A DNA stretch of 64,000 bases from Lycorma delicatula (taxonomy: Eukaryota; Arthropoda; Insecta; Hemiptera; Fulgoridae): assembly GCF_047948215.1 (NCBI RefSeq), contig NC_134456.1:79846515-79910514 (forward strand), written 5' to 3'. The notes beneath the pieces are model-generated. The model was not told where the DNA came from. It saw only the letters and a list, made by a program, of their open reading frames with translations, and made no database searches. The position numbers and the translations under genes are program-made. The stretch's first letter is position 1, and every line of letters starts with the position of its first letter. This document shows positions 44,301 to 57,700 of the stretch, one piece after another.

Positions 44301-47300
44301 CAAGAGTTCCTGTTTGGGAGTCTAATGAATTTCTGCCAAAAACTCAGACATAAGAGAGAAAAAAAAAGAAAACCACAAATGGCACTTTTTACTGAAATGG
44401 TTAAGCTTCTTATGAAAGGTCCTGACTTTTCATACACTAACATGATAACTGATAATACCGTTTTGTTATGCACGTTTCTTTATATAAAAACTATTTTCAC
44501 TATTAAATATTGATTAAAGACACATTCACATGTTTTTACTCTTTTTTCATCATGCAAAATGAAGCTGGAATTCTTTTTTCTATTTAGCCTCCAGAACCAC
44601 CGTAAGGTATTACTTCAGAGGATGAATGAGAATGATATGTATGAATGTAAATGAAGTGTAGTCTTGTACAGTCTCAGGTCAACTATTCCTGAAATGTGTA
44701 ATTATTTGAAAGAACACACCGGTATCCACAATCTAGTATTCAAATCTGAATAAAAGTAACTGCCTTTACTAGGATTTGAACCTTAGAACTCTCAACTTCA
44801 GTATCGGCTGATTTGCAATGAAAAATTCACCACTAGACCAACCTGGTGGGTTATGCAAAATGAAACTGCCATTTTTATTCTTCACTAATAGCAAGCAGCT
44901 GTATGTTTCTTCTATATTTTACCGGATGGCACAAGCTATTAAAGTTCAGAAAATACTGATATGTATCATAAGGCTAAAAAAACTTTTTAATAAATTATAC
45001 ATATTAACATAATAGAATATTAATATAATAATGATAATGAATAATAATTATTAATCACAATCTCAAAAAAAAAAACAAATTCTGTGTGTTAGTGAATCTT
45101 CTTATCATGCCCCAAAACCATCTCCCCAGCCAAAAACTATTTTGATACAAAGAATATGTCACAAGGATTGTGCAACATTGCTAACAATTCATATCAAGTA
45201 ATTGCAGCAATATTTCATAGTAGGCAGAGTATGCAGAACGATCATATTACACTTGTTTGTTAAAGTAGAAAACATATTGGATTCAGGTAGACAGTTTAAA
45301 CATTCATAAAGAAAGACGTACAAGAAGTTCAAGAGATACCTTTATATTTTTCTTAGAGAAAAAGAAATAATCTTCATGCACTTTAATAACATATAACTAA
45401 AATAAGTGGTATCACAACCACTAAAAAACAGTTAAATTGTAAAAATATTAGTGAATCTTCCTATCATCTTTCTCAAAAAAAGAAATTTAGTTGAAAAGAG
45501 GCCCAAAAAACAATTGTTTGTCCTGAATACCAACAAAAACAGCATGATATAAAATATGGTGTATAATACAAACCCCGCTGACAAAGATTTACAGGGTGAA
45601 GGTTTTCCTCAAAAAACAATCGTTTGCCCCAAATCCAAAAACAATTGATACACAAAGAAACTGAATACTATTTTTTATTCTGAAACTTCTCTAAAACACA
45701 ATTCTTTGCTTCAAACGCAGAGAAAAAATAGTTAATAAATTAAGTCTGCAAAAACTTAAAAACAATTACAATTCATTCACTGCAGGGCTGTTTCAATTAC
45801 AACATGTGTATAGCAAAATAATGTTACTCTAGATAGATGTTGCTCTTAACAATTAAGTAGCTAACAAGGAAAGACAGTCTTCAAATGATCATAAAATACA
45901 GCTCTGTAGCGAATGAATTTTTGTAATTTTTTTTCTAATTTTTTCATGATTTAATTTATTAAATGTTTTTTCTCTGCATTTGTAGCAAAGAATTGTGTTT
46001 TACAGAAGTTTAGAGTAGCAATTAGTATTCAGCTTCTTTGTATCAATTTTTTAGATTCAGGGCAAACATTTGTTTTTTTCAGGATACATACCTTCTCAGT
46101 GTTCAGTGTTTTTTGAGGGTTTGTATACAAATTTTTTTTAAATATCATTTAATTTTTGTTTTTTATTCAGAATAAAAAAATAGTTATTGGGCTTCTTTTC
46201 AAATAAAAATGGCTTTTTTTTGTTTGGGGGGGGGGTGATAAGGAGATTCACTAACACATTTTGTTGGTTGTGATAATGAAATCTCTTATAATATGATTAA
46301 ACCTTATTTGTTTAATATTTAATATCATGATTGATCTTAATGGTTGTGCATGTAGTTTTCTTTAAATAACACAGAAGCTCTTTAGACATTTAATATCAGG
46401 TATATATATATATATATATATATATATGATATTAAATGTTTAAAGAGCTTCTGTGTTATTTATATACATATATAAATATATAATTTATATATGATATAAT
46501 ATCATATGATATATGATATTTATAATTTATTTATTTATATATATGTATATATAAATAAAGAGAAACTCAACGAGTTTACTTCTTGCCGTAAATTGTTTTT
46601 ATTTTACTTCCTTATGTCATGTTCTTATCTATCTTTTGAAATTGCATTTTTTCTTTTTTCTTCTGCTGTAGCCATTTAATTTGCTTTTCTGATATTGATT
46701 TTTATTCTGAAGTTTTATTTATATATTTTTTAAATTCCATTTAACCTGATCTTTTTTATTTTTGTTAATTATGTTGGATATATTACATATGCAGTTATTA
46801 TTGTTTTCAGTTACTATTTAACTTATTCTTTATAGATGAGTCCAGGACCACAGCGGCAACCGAGTATTGGCAATGTTTTGGCCAGGACTGGTAGTTCAAG
46901 TAGTTCGAGTCCACCTCATGGTGTTACTCGTCAATCTAGTCAAAGTTCATTATTAGAACAATTTGCCAGCCAAGCTAAAGAACTGGTTAGAGAAACAACA
47001 AGGCAGAGTAGTCAGGAGGGATTGTTAGCGCATGTCGATAAGGTGATTTTTACATTTATAAATTTTGTAATATAATTGATCTTATTTGATGATGTGATAG
47101 ATTATTATTAAATGGTCTTAAGTTTATCTTTTCTTTCAACCTTATAATTAGAGGAATAAATTGGATAGATATTTTCCGATATATAATTCATTGTGATAAT
47201 TCAACTTTATTGTCTGTTATATTTAGCACAATGTTACTTTTATGTTTTATAGCTACTACAGAAGCCCCTGGATAATTCAAACTAATAAAAATCCACAACG

Positions 47301-50300
47301 GTTCAAATTATAAAAAGTCTGGATTATCGAGAGTTCAACTTAAAGGTACAGGATAAGGTATCGTGGTGACTTTTCGAAGTTAATATAAGTGCTGAAACTT
47401 TTTCTTTTAGTATACAAACAACACTTTTATTACTGTATTGATATTTACATTCTAAAAATGAATTTTATTATTTTTTATTTAAAAAGTGTGTGATTTTTGT
47501 CAGTTTCATTGAAGGTAGTGATTTTTCTACTGTGTCTTTTCGTATTTGAGCCAATAAAAGTAAATAGTTTATACAGTGGAATGTTGATCTCTGTTGCTCA
47601 CTGAATACAAATGTTAAAACATTTTACTGTTTCTTCATGCTCTTTGCTTCTACTTCAGTTTCAACATTTTCATCTAACCCTTGTCATACTGCTTCAATAA
47701 TTTCATTGTGGGATTTATGTTGGAAACATTCTTTCATGTCTATGTAAATCTAGTTCGTAATATCTTCTTTTATTATTTCCGATTAAGTTCTCATCACTTC
47801 TATCATGCTTTCTTTTTGTTTACTTAGAATAGTTCCTACATTTTCATTATCTGTAATTATAGAAGGTGAAATTTTTTTCCACGATGCTCAAATCATGCCT
47901 TGTCAATGGAATCCCAAGCAATAGCAAGAGAAATCAAAACATTTTTCAGATTAATTATTTTAAAGTAAACTACTTTGTCATCATTTTGAGAAATGACTTG
48001 GAAAATAAGGTTTTTTCTGTATTTAATTTTAATTGACTGGATCACATTTTGGTCTATTGGTAGTAAAATGGCTGTGCAATTTGATGGCAAGAACATAGTG
48101 GTTATTTCTCCATCCTGACTAGTCAACTTTTGTTCATCCAGATGTCCTGGACAATTATTAATAAAGACCTTTCTCTTCCAAATTTATGGATTTCAAGTAA
48201 TTTTTCACAGACGGCACAAAAATGCTGCGAAACCATTTGTAAAATATGTCAATATTCTTCCAAGCATTTACCTGATTTCTGTATTTGACTGGCAATAAAA
48301 AATGTTAAATGCCCTTGGATTTTTAGCTTTATCTATTATTAAAAGCTATAATTTATAATTACCAGAAATGTTAATGCAAGGTATAAATGTACAGCATACC
48401 ACTTTCATCTGTGTTATAAATTTCTTCTTCTGTCAATTGTAGTTCTCCATTTATTTTGAGAAGTTTAATTTGAAATGGCTCAATAACTCTAGGATCGGAA
48501 GAAAGTTTTTCTCCTGTAATCGATAGACAGCATGTCCTGTATATTTTTTAAAATCCCTCCAACCAGCCATTGCTGGCTTTAAATTCTTTATCTGGGCAAA
48601 GTTTGTTTTGAAAAAATTTGCCTTAAATTTGACAGTGGTATGGCAATAGTCATACTATCCACGTCAACTCCAATCTCTGAATTTCTTTGGAGATTGGAGT
48701 ATGACGTGATCTTTCCTGTAAAAACCATAGGTACATGGCACATCTACTGTAGTCAAGTCACCAAATTTAAGTGTTCGCCGTTTGCTAGGCCCCTTTTTCT
48801 TTATTTTTTTTTGTATCACAGATAGTTGATTTACCAACATTAAATTCAACTACCAGTTTAATTGATGATTCACCTTTTTCAAGACGTTCAAGTCTGAAAA
48901 TGATACATGCTTTCTTTTTGAAGCCATTTTAAAATTTAGTTAAAAAGTTCAGCACAGAACTTAATTATGTACTTATGTTTGTCTGATTTATTTTAGTTAA
49001 AGTGAAGTAAGTCACACAGTTTCAGTATATACTGCATAATAAAAATGTTAAATTTTATTAAAACAAAATATTCAATTCGTACAAAAAACAGTTGTACATC
49101 AAACTGATTAACAGAAGATAAAAGAAACACAACACATTAGCTATTGAAATCATATTGGAGCAGATAAACATTTTTAACTGGTATGGTATGGAACAGATTC
49201 TAAGGAGGGAGTAATTTGTTACTGTACTGTGCTATAAATAAACATGCATCATATACTTCTGTCATCAACAATCAAAAATCTTGTCAAAAAAATCAATGTA
49301 GAGAGGGATGTGATAAACACATGGCAAACTTATGGCTTCTTGTAGATTTGGAAAATACCAAATGTAAAACTAATTTTTTTTTGCATTTTCCCATTTTGAG
49401 TTTGGATTACCAGGAGTTTGGGTTATTCAGGGGCTTCTGTATTTAACATTGACTTTGAATGAAGTTTTGTGGCATCGTGTTTTAGCTGATCTTCTATTCT
49501 TTGTTCTTTTTTTATAATTTTACTTCTATTTTGAATTTATTTCAGTAATATTTAACTTTCTGTTAAGAATTATAAAGATCAATTTTTTTCTTTAATGAAA
49601 ATCATTTCAATTAATCCTTTATTCTGTTAAAAACATTAAATACAATATATGAATCTCTGGACCAGTTTTAAAAATTCACTTTCTTATGACTCTCCCATTG
49701 TACGGTTAGATTTCCAGATTTACTACTGTTTAGGGTTTTCAATTTTTTGTACTGGAAACAGAAAGAAAGATATTATGGTTCATATAATCATGTTCATTCA
49801 TCTTCTCCTATAAGTAATACGTTTATAAATATGATCTTATATTTTATTTCTTCAAAATTAATTCAAATTTAGATTTTATTTAATCCTTATCTTTCAAACT
49901 AAATACTGGATTGATTTTCATCATTGAAATTTCATTGTCTGTAGAATTTCCTAAGATGAATTTGATATTTATTCATTTTTCTGTATGTTGTGTTTTAATC
50001 CTTTTCAGATGGTGTAATATGATTAGGAAAAATTTTTTAATTAAAAGATCATTGAAGTATATTTTTATTTTCTTAACTATAATAAGTTATTACTAGAAAT
50101 GCAGTATTTTAACCATTAGTCTTTCCGAATCGTCAATAAGTAGTATTTGATATTTATATTTTACTATTATGTTTATATTTTGTGTTTGTCTACCATTAGC
50201 TTATTATATCATCCCAAAAAAATAAATTTTCTATAAATTTAGTAATTTTATTTCTCCATGTTTCCTACTTAATTTTTTATTTCTAATACAATAGTTTGAC

Positions 50301-53300
50301 ATTTATATTTTTTGCTTATTTGCCAGTTTCCTGAGCCTTTGTACAATCCATTAAATCCCAGATATTATGAATGTCATGAAGGAGTGCAGTTCTAATTCTA
50401 ACCACCATGTAAATATTAGGCATCAGGACTTCTCTGGTCAGATGAGTCCAAATGAAAAATTTCAGGATAAATGATTATTTTTATAAAAAGTATTTTTTGG
50501 CGTATTTAAAAGTTTTTATGAAAGAACTTTATGAAAGAATTTGTATAAACTCTTTTATTTACATAGATCTAGCATCTGTTCAACAGTACAACAGTACGCA
50601 TTAAAAAATATTTCTCATTTGTCCAAGTCTTTGAAAAACACTTTCCAGTTAGATTTACCTCTGCATATTTTAATGACCTTATCTACTATTTTAATTGGTT
50701 TCATAGTATCTTAATTAAATGCTTTGATAAGTATTGCTAATTAAAGTTGTTTACTTTTTTGTAGTTAACAATACACGCTAAGAAAGCTGCAGGGGAAGCC
50801 AGTAAAACAGCTTTGGAAGCAAGTAAAACAGCTGCTGGAGTCAGTAAGAATACATTTGAAGATTTAACGTATGTTGGGAAAAGCACATTTGGAGACTTGA
50901 CAAAAAGCGCTAAAGAGGTTGCTACTAAGAAAGGACTACTTAAGGTAAGGAAAATCAAACATTTGATGAAACTAAACCATTGTACTCCTCAAGCTTTATA
51001 AATATTCCTAACATAACAAGATTGCTTATTTACATTTGGGGTGAAAACGAGCTTCGTCTGTCATAAACATACCATGGACTGAGTTTTCATTATTATCCAA
51101 ACACAGCTACATTTGTTAATAGAAATTCATGCAAGCAACCAAATCTGGCATCTTGTAATTCCTGAAAATTTTCTGGCTCCTTTATTTTTTAAATTTGATG
51201 TGGAATCAGTTTCTTTGTTAAAATTGTAATCCAAAGTTAATTGCATGAACTAATAGTACTTACTCATGACACGGAATATTGAGTCGGTCGATTGTGAAAT
51301 AACCTTCACACAGTTGTCACTGACTCACCATTCTTATAAATGATGTAACATAGAAAACATTATGTGCACCTAATTATTGTTCCACGTTTACTAGATGGCG
51401 TTAAATGACTTATATCGTCAAGTTCAGAGTCTTCACCCTAACACTTGAATATCAGGATGACATCAGATATATGTCATTAACTGTAACAGTCCAATACTTA
51501 ACAATGATGATAATAAAATTCAAATGCCAGTTTAGATGACATCATTTTTTTTAAGCCTTCCACCTTAATTACTTGGAAAAATTTATAGCAGAACCATTAG
51601 AGAAAATTAGTCTTACAAAATAAAAAAGAATCATAAAAATCAACCTGTTTGATGAAAACTTGGCTTGAACATTTTCATTTTCTAAAAAATTATTGATTGA
51701 AGTGAAAAAATTCTTTTTTTAAATCATTTAAAAATGAAACCATGTAATTATTTTTTGCCAAGTATTTTTATGAAATCTTTATCTGTAATGCAATTTATAA
51801 CAATTGTATAATGATGTAATAAAACTAATTTAACATTTATCTTTCCTAATTCATGTATCCATGTATAGTTCAGTAATTATGTAGTAGAGATAAAATTAAA
51901 TTAACTATATTTTCATGTATCTATTACTTTTTCTTTTTAAATGAATGTAATATTTTTTTAGAAATCTAATAGCATGGCATAGTTGATTTCATTGTGGAAT
52001 AAACTAATCTCACCTATTGTTCCTGTAACACAATTTTAGATGATAAAATGTGAGCAGTTTATTTACTATATTTTTTCAGCAATTTTTGTTGCAGGATTGG
52101 TAAAGTTTACTATATACTTAATTACAGAATACCATCCATTATTTTTCTTCCCATGAAAGAATTACTTTTCTTCTATGAGAAGTATAAACTGCCTCATGGG
52201 AGTATTATGAAAAAATAAATATCTACTTCATGCATTGATAAAATATCAGTGACAGCTACATTTTAACATTGATTTGTACTAAATTTTGGTTTAAGTATTA
52301 ATGTTTCTTGCTCATCTATTGAATTTCTTCAACTCTTTATTCATAAACCTTTATAGCACTCTAAAACTAAAAGAAATTATAAATATTTGTTTAATATTGA
52401 TTATAACTTTAACAAAGTTGGCTATCAGTACAGAATAGAAAAAAAGGAAAACTTCAGTCAATTTTTTTATTTATCTGTTTTGATTTTTTTTAAATATTTT
52501 GTTGATTTATAATAGTAAACATTATTCATTATTTAATCTTAATAAATTTCTTGCCTATTTTCTATTGTTTTAATATATTTTAATTTTATTGTAGGCACTT
52601 GGTGATTCAAGAAGTGAGAGTCAAAATCAGCCCCATGGTTCTGCTGGTTCACAATCACCACCAACATCTATTGTTCAGTCTGATATCAGTCGAACAACAG
52701 GACGTGATTTTTTTTCTAATCTTGGAGACTTCAATGTTAATGGTCTTGCAGCTCAATTTACTGAACTTTTTGGTAAACTTATTACTCTTTTTTTTCTTTT
52801 CTTTTTTTTTTTTTTTTTTTTTAAGTAACATGCTGCCACTCAGTTTTAAGTATAAGCGTCTGCTAGAGCTTTCTGTTACTTCTGGTTCAGATAACCCTTA
52901 TAATATATGCACGAGGTTAGGCTGATAAATTCTGCTTATATGCGTAGCATAGAAATGAAAAGAGATATTGGAATGAAATATATACTGAATAAAAGTGCAA
53001 TACCTTAGCTACAAAATGCAGTATTTATTTTTCAGTATAATCCCCGTTTACACTGATACACTTTTCCCATTGTGTGGCAAGTTTTTGGATTCTGTCACTG
53101 AAAAATTCTGGCAGTCTTTCTCGGATCCAAGCTGCTACAGCTTCCTTCACTTCATCATCGGCGGTGTAATGATTACCTTTGAGATCCCTCTTGAGATGAG
53201 GGAAGAAGTGAAAGTTGCATGGGGCCAAATCCGGCGATTATGGCAGATGCAGAATAGGCTCAAACTTCAGCTTGCAGAGAGCCATCATTTTGCGTGGTAC

Positions 53301-54671
53301 CCATTGTGCACTGATTTTAGGGTAACCCAATTTCTCGATAATATGGCCTACTCGTTCTTTAGATGTGCCTAACTGAATAGTGATGCGTTGCTGGATGATT
53401 TGCCAGTTACTTTGAAGCAAAACATCCACCTCTTTTCAATGTTTCTCGTCAGTCACAGAAACTGGTCATCTGCTGCAAGGTATATCCTAAATTGTCACTT
53501 TACTAGCTTCATGTTAGCAAAATTTCAATGCCCATCTATTTACAGTATTCCTGTAAACAATTTCACTACTGTAACCGCTTTTAAATGATGAAAAATAAAA
53601 ATTTGATCACTGCACACTGTTTCAACCATGTTGACATATTGGCCGTACTTGACTCCATTTTAACTGCTACTGAAAACAAATCGGTAAACCGATTTCAATG
53701 CATTATTTCAGGTTTGTAAAGGGGTATTTCAGCTATCATGTGCTGTCACACCCAACTCGATAGTACCTTTTGTCTCTGTGCAGCATACTAGTGTGCAAAA
53801 TTTATCAGCTGAGCTGTGTATAATTATGTCATTTATAATACATTATTTTTTGTAAGAAAAAAGTTATTGCCAAGAGGATACATGGCCTTCTAGTTGGTAT
53901 ATGATGCATGAAGTTACATGATCAAGTTTATGATGTGGTAATCGTGCTTTCCATGTGCATGTTCTTTTGCCTCAGATGTTCTGATAAAATAACTTACTGT
54001 ACTTATATGTACATTAGATATATATCTGTAATTGCTGTTCTGATGTTGATACTTTTTCTCTTCGTGCATAAAACCTTTCTCTTTGTGCAAAAATCAGGCA
54101 TAACTTATAATTTCTTGATCACAATAAACTTGGCTTGGTATTTATTTCATTATTACAATATTTTGACAATGTAAAAAATGGAGAAATATGAATAGAAAAT
54201 GAATAAAAGATACACTGAAGTAAATAAAAAATTACTGAATTTTAGAAAATGATAATGAAGAAAAATACTCATCTCATTGGGAAATATCATCAACAAAATT
54301 TGAAATTTAGTAGAAAAAACGACATGTAAAAACCACTAATGAACTGCTTTATAAAAAAATTTGACCAAGAGCTATAATAACTTGCCCTAACATCCACATC
54401 TGAAGGAACAAGAAATACTGAGACCAATGATTTGTGGGCTAAGCAGTTGGAAAGGTTCCACATTACAGTCATACCAGTGAACATGTTAATGTTCACTGGC
54501 ATTATTTTTACTTCAAATATTATTCATATACTATTTCATGAGCTTTATTTAATATTTACAGTATATAAACATACTTTTTTTACAAATATGTAAATATTTT
54601 ATACAAATATAATAATTTTAAACACAAATACAGTGTTAAGTACAAAATATATATATTTTGTACTTTGCAGA

Positions 54672-54705
<34 letters not shown>

Positions 54706-57700
54706 TCTGCAAAAAGAATTTCAGGGTTTTAAAGCCGTTTAATTTTGCTTAACTTTGACTTTCAGTAATGAATCACAAATAAAATGAAAGAGCAACTGTT
54801 TCACTTTTTCCCTGAAGTATTCAATGAGAGCACCTTTCATCACGTGACAGACATTCAACCAGTAGGAGAGTATGTCTGATACTTTAACCAGTATGTCTAG
54901 AGTAATGGAAGTGATCAGTCCTGTGCCTCAAATCAGGAAGATTAATAGATAATGGATGCACATACACAAGATACTTATAAAATGGCCAAATGAAAAAATC
55001 ACATTGGTCAGCTAAGTGACCTTGGAGGCCATCACAAAGCAACCTCTTTCATCAGATTCATGCCAACTGATCCAGCATTAATACAAAATCATTCAATCAA
55101 TCCTGTACAATCATCACCTTGAGGAGGTGCATCATTTTTTTGCTAAATAAAATTTATCCATCTTGCAGTTAAGGAAAGAACCATGTCTCCAAATAAACAA
55201 TCCCTGTTAAGCTTGTTTCAGTGAAAAAGATCAGCTTGTAAACTTGCAATCAGGGTCACTAAACGTAATACAGTCAAGAAAGTCATTTTCATGCTGCAAT
55301 ATTTTGAAGTTGGTATGCACAGTGTAGTTGCTAGGCTTCATAGCCTGTAACAATGTAAAACAATATGCATATATATGTAAGTGTTTCCTTAAAGTATTTC
55401 ACACTGTGAAACAAAGTAAATGTTTACATTGCTAGTTAAACATTAAAACTTTTCACATTTGACCTTCTTAAGAGTTTTTGAGGACTATGTAGGAAAGACT
55501 CCCTGACACATGACTTTTCCCTTTATATATACATAAGGTCATCTCAAACTGATTATGCGATCATAAAATTTTTTGTCACGTGGAGGAATACAATTAAATT
55601 TTTTTATGGTATGCGTGATGAACTATAAGTATAAATTTACATTTAGTAAACTGCAAAACACAGAAAAGTCTTTCTGTTCAGGGTTGCCATCTTTGCTAGT
55701 GGTGCTGTCAAGCAGAATGAAAAGGAATCAATGTATGGTCAAGCACATTATTAAAACTTTTTTTTTATTCTAGTCTTAAATCAAACTGTGCACTTTATCA
55801 AGAGATGGTTGAACTTTTATCCAAGAAACATATTTGGACTTAAATGGACCTATTTGGACATATAATGAAAGCTATTGCTCTTAAATCATAATTATTATTT
55901 AAATTTGTAATACAACTAATAATAGTAACATGAAATGAGAAGAAATTTCATGTAACCAATACTTTGCTCAATACCTAATCATCTTACAACCTTAAATAGT
56001 GAATACTCCCTTTTTTAACCTTTTATTAATGTAAAATTAAATTAATTTGTTTTTTTTCTTTGACATACAATGATAACATGTATATTCTGAGAACAGTCAT
56101 TAAACTGTAAAAAACTATAAATATGTATTTTATGTTTCTAAAAGTATTTGAATAACATCCAGTTATTAATCATCTTATGTTGGCTTAACTGGTAGTTGGT
56201 AAACAATCGCAGTAAGTTCAGCATTATGGTTATTTCTTATTGAATTTTTTGCTATACTTTCATGAAGAAAATTAGATATAAAATTATAAATAAAAAAGAA
56301 TAAAAATTATTATAGTTTCATGAGGAAAATTAAATATAAAATTATATATAAAAAATCTGATTTGTTCACCACATGATTTCCTTGTACGCCTGTTAAATTG
56401 CATTTACACATTTTTGAAAGGATATAAAATTTTATTTCACTAATAACTTCTGATTTTTTTCATATTTCTTTTTTTTATTGTTATTATTGGATTATTATTT
56501 ATTGTAAATTTTTTTTTACAATCGCAGGTTAAAAATTATTAATAAATCAATATATTTAAATTAAAAAATTAAAAAATAGGATGTGAAGTCGAATTCAAAC
56601 TGATGTGTACATATGTACAGACGCCACGCCGAAACTAGTCAAAATGGATTTAAAGATAGTCAATATTTTTGTTGAAATCTGAAATTTTTCGTGATCACAA
56701 CACTTCCTTTACTTCATACAAGGAAGTAAAAAGATTTAAGCCTTTTTAGTGTTCAGAATTTTAGAAAATTTTTATTCTGTTTTTTTTTTTACTTCCTTGT
56801 ACAAAGTAAAGGAAGTATTGAGAGTGCAAAAAATTTTGGTTTTCAGATTTCAGTGGAATATATCCATTTTGATCATCCTGTGAACTTCTGGTCTGTTTTT
56901 ATACCAAATTGTAAACTTTTTTAAAAAACTTCAAATTTAAAAACACAAAAAATTTTAATTTATAATTTTATAAAAATTAAATGTTTTAAAAAACAAAAAA
57001 ATGTACTTACTATAGTTGGGATTTGCGAAATAATGCACTAGGACTGTGCTGCATATGTTGTTCTCACAAATTTTATAAAAAAAGAAATTACAAAAACTCA
57101 TTACATGAAAAAATATTACTAACACGATGAATGATACATATTACTTATAAAAAAAAAAGATAATAAACACATTTGACTCAAATGTTCCATAACTTGTCTA
57201 CGTAGGTTTGTTCGTAGAACCACTATTGCATAATTACTTGTACACATAAAAAATTAACAAAATATCTTACTAATGCATTTGAAACTAAAGAACTGGTCAA
57301 TCCAAGGTTAGTTTTAATTATAATTTTACACATAAATTTGCCATTTTAACACGTTACAATTTTAATAATAATATTTTTAAAGTTATTTTCTTTAAAAAAA
57401 TTATTAGACGAGTAAGAAATCTTCTAGTAGACCCAAGAATGTTTCTTATGGAGTGGTTTCTTATAATTCATGGTTTGTAAAATTTCATGATCAGTTTTTT
57501 CTTTTATATATACTCATTACACACAACTTGCCAAGACAAAATCACTCATATAACTGATGCTTTCTGATGGTGTCACAGGTCTAATCCCACCATTATTTCT
57601 CCAAATTTTCTAAGTCTATGTGAGTATGTGTATTCACACAAACTTAACTGTCTTTGTATAGAAAACATTAGTACATTTTTCCAGCATGATGTCATGTTTC

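Larger units (their letters stand above)
43070..46835 (+). other. Intron 10 (3.8 kb), rich in inverted repeats
   Basis: It contains a SINE on the - strand (44564-44852), a large imperfect foldback (45449-46258), a second hairpin around a TA microsatellite (46361-46464) and further AT dyads up to 46558. A 19-bp SINE head fragment (cccactgggctggtctggt) is at 43802-43820. Nothing is recognised from 43070 to 43800. Confidence 0.7.

Noticed and set aside
46836..46838. ATG at the start of exon 11 as a translation start
   Set aside because: The frame continues from upstream exons and a clear splice acceptor precedes it; internal Met.
50425..50460. Short LLWSDESK match to Tc1 transposase
   Set aside because: Only a dozen residues with a stop right after; could be chance.
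52790..52925. Open frame extending exon 13 through a T-rich stretch
   Set aside because: It is in a different frame from the exon and consists of Phe runs from poly-T; exon 13 ends at the donor at 52773.
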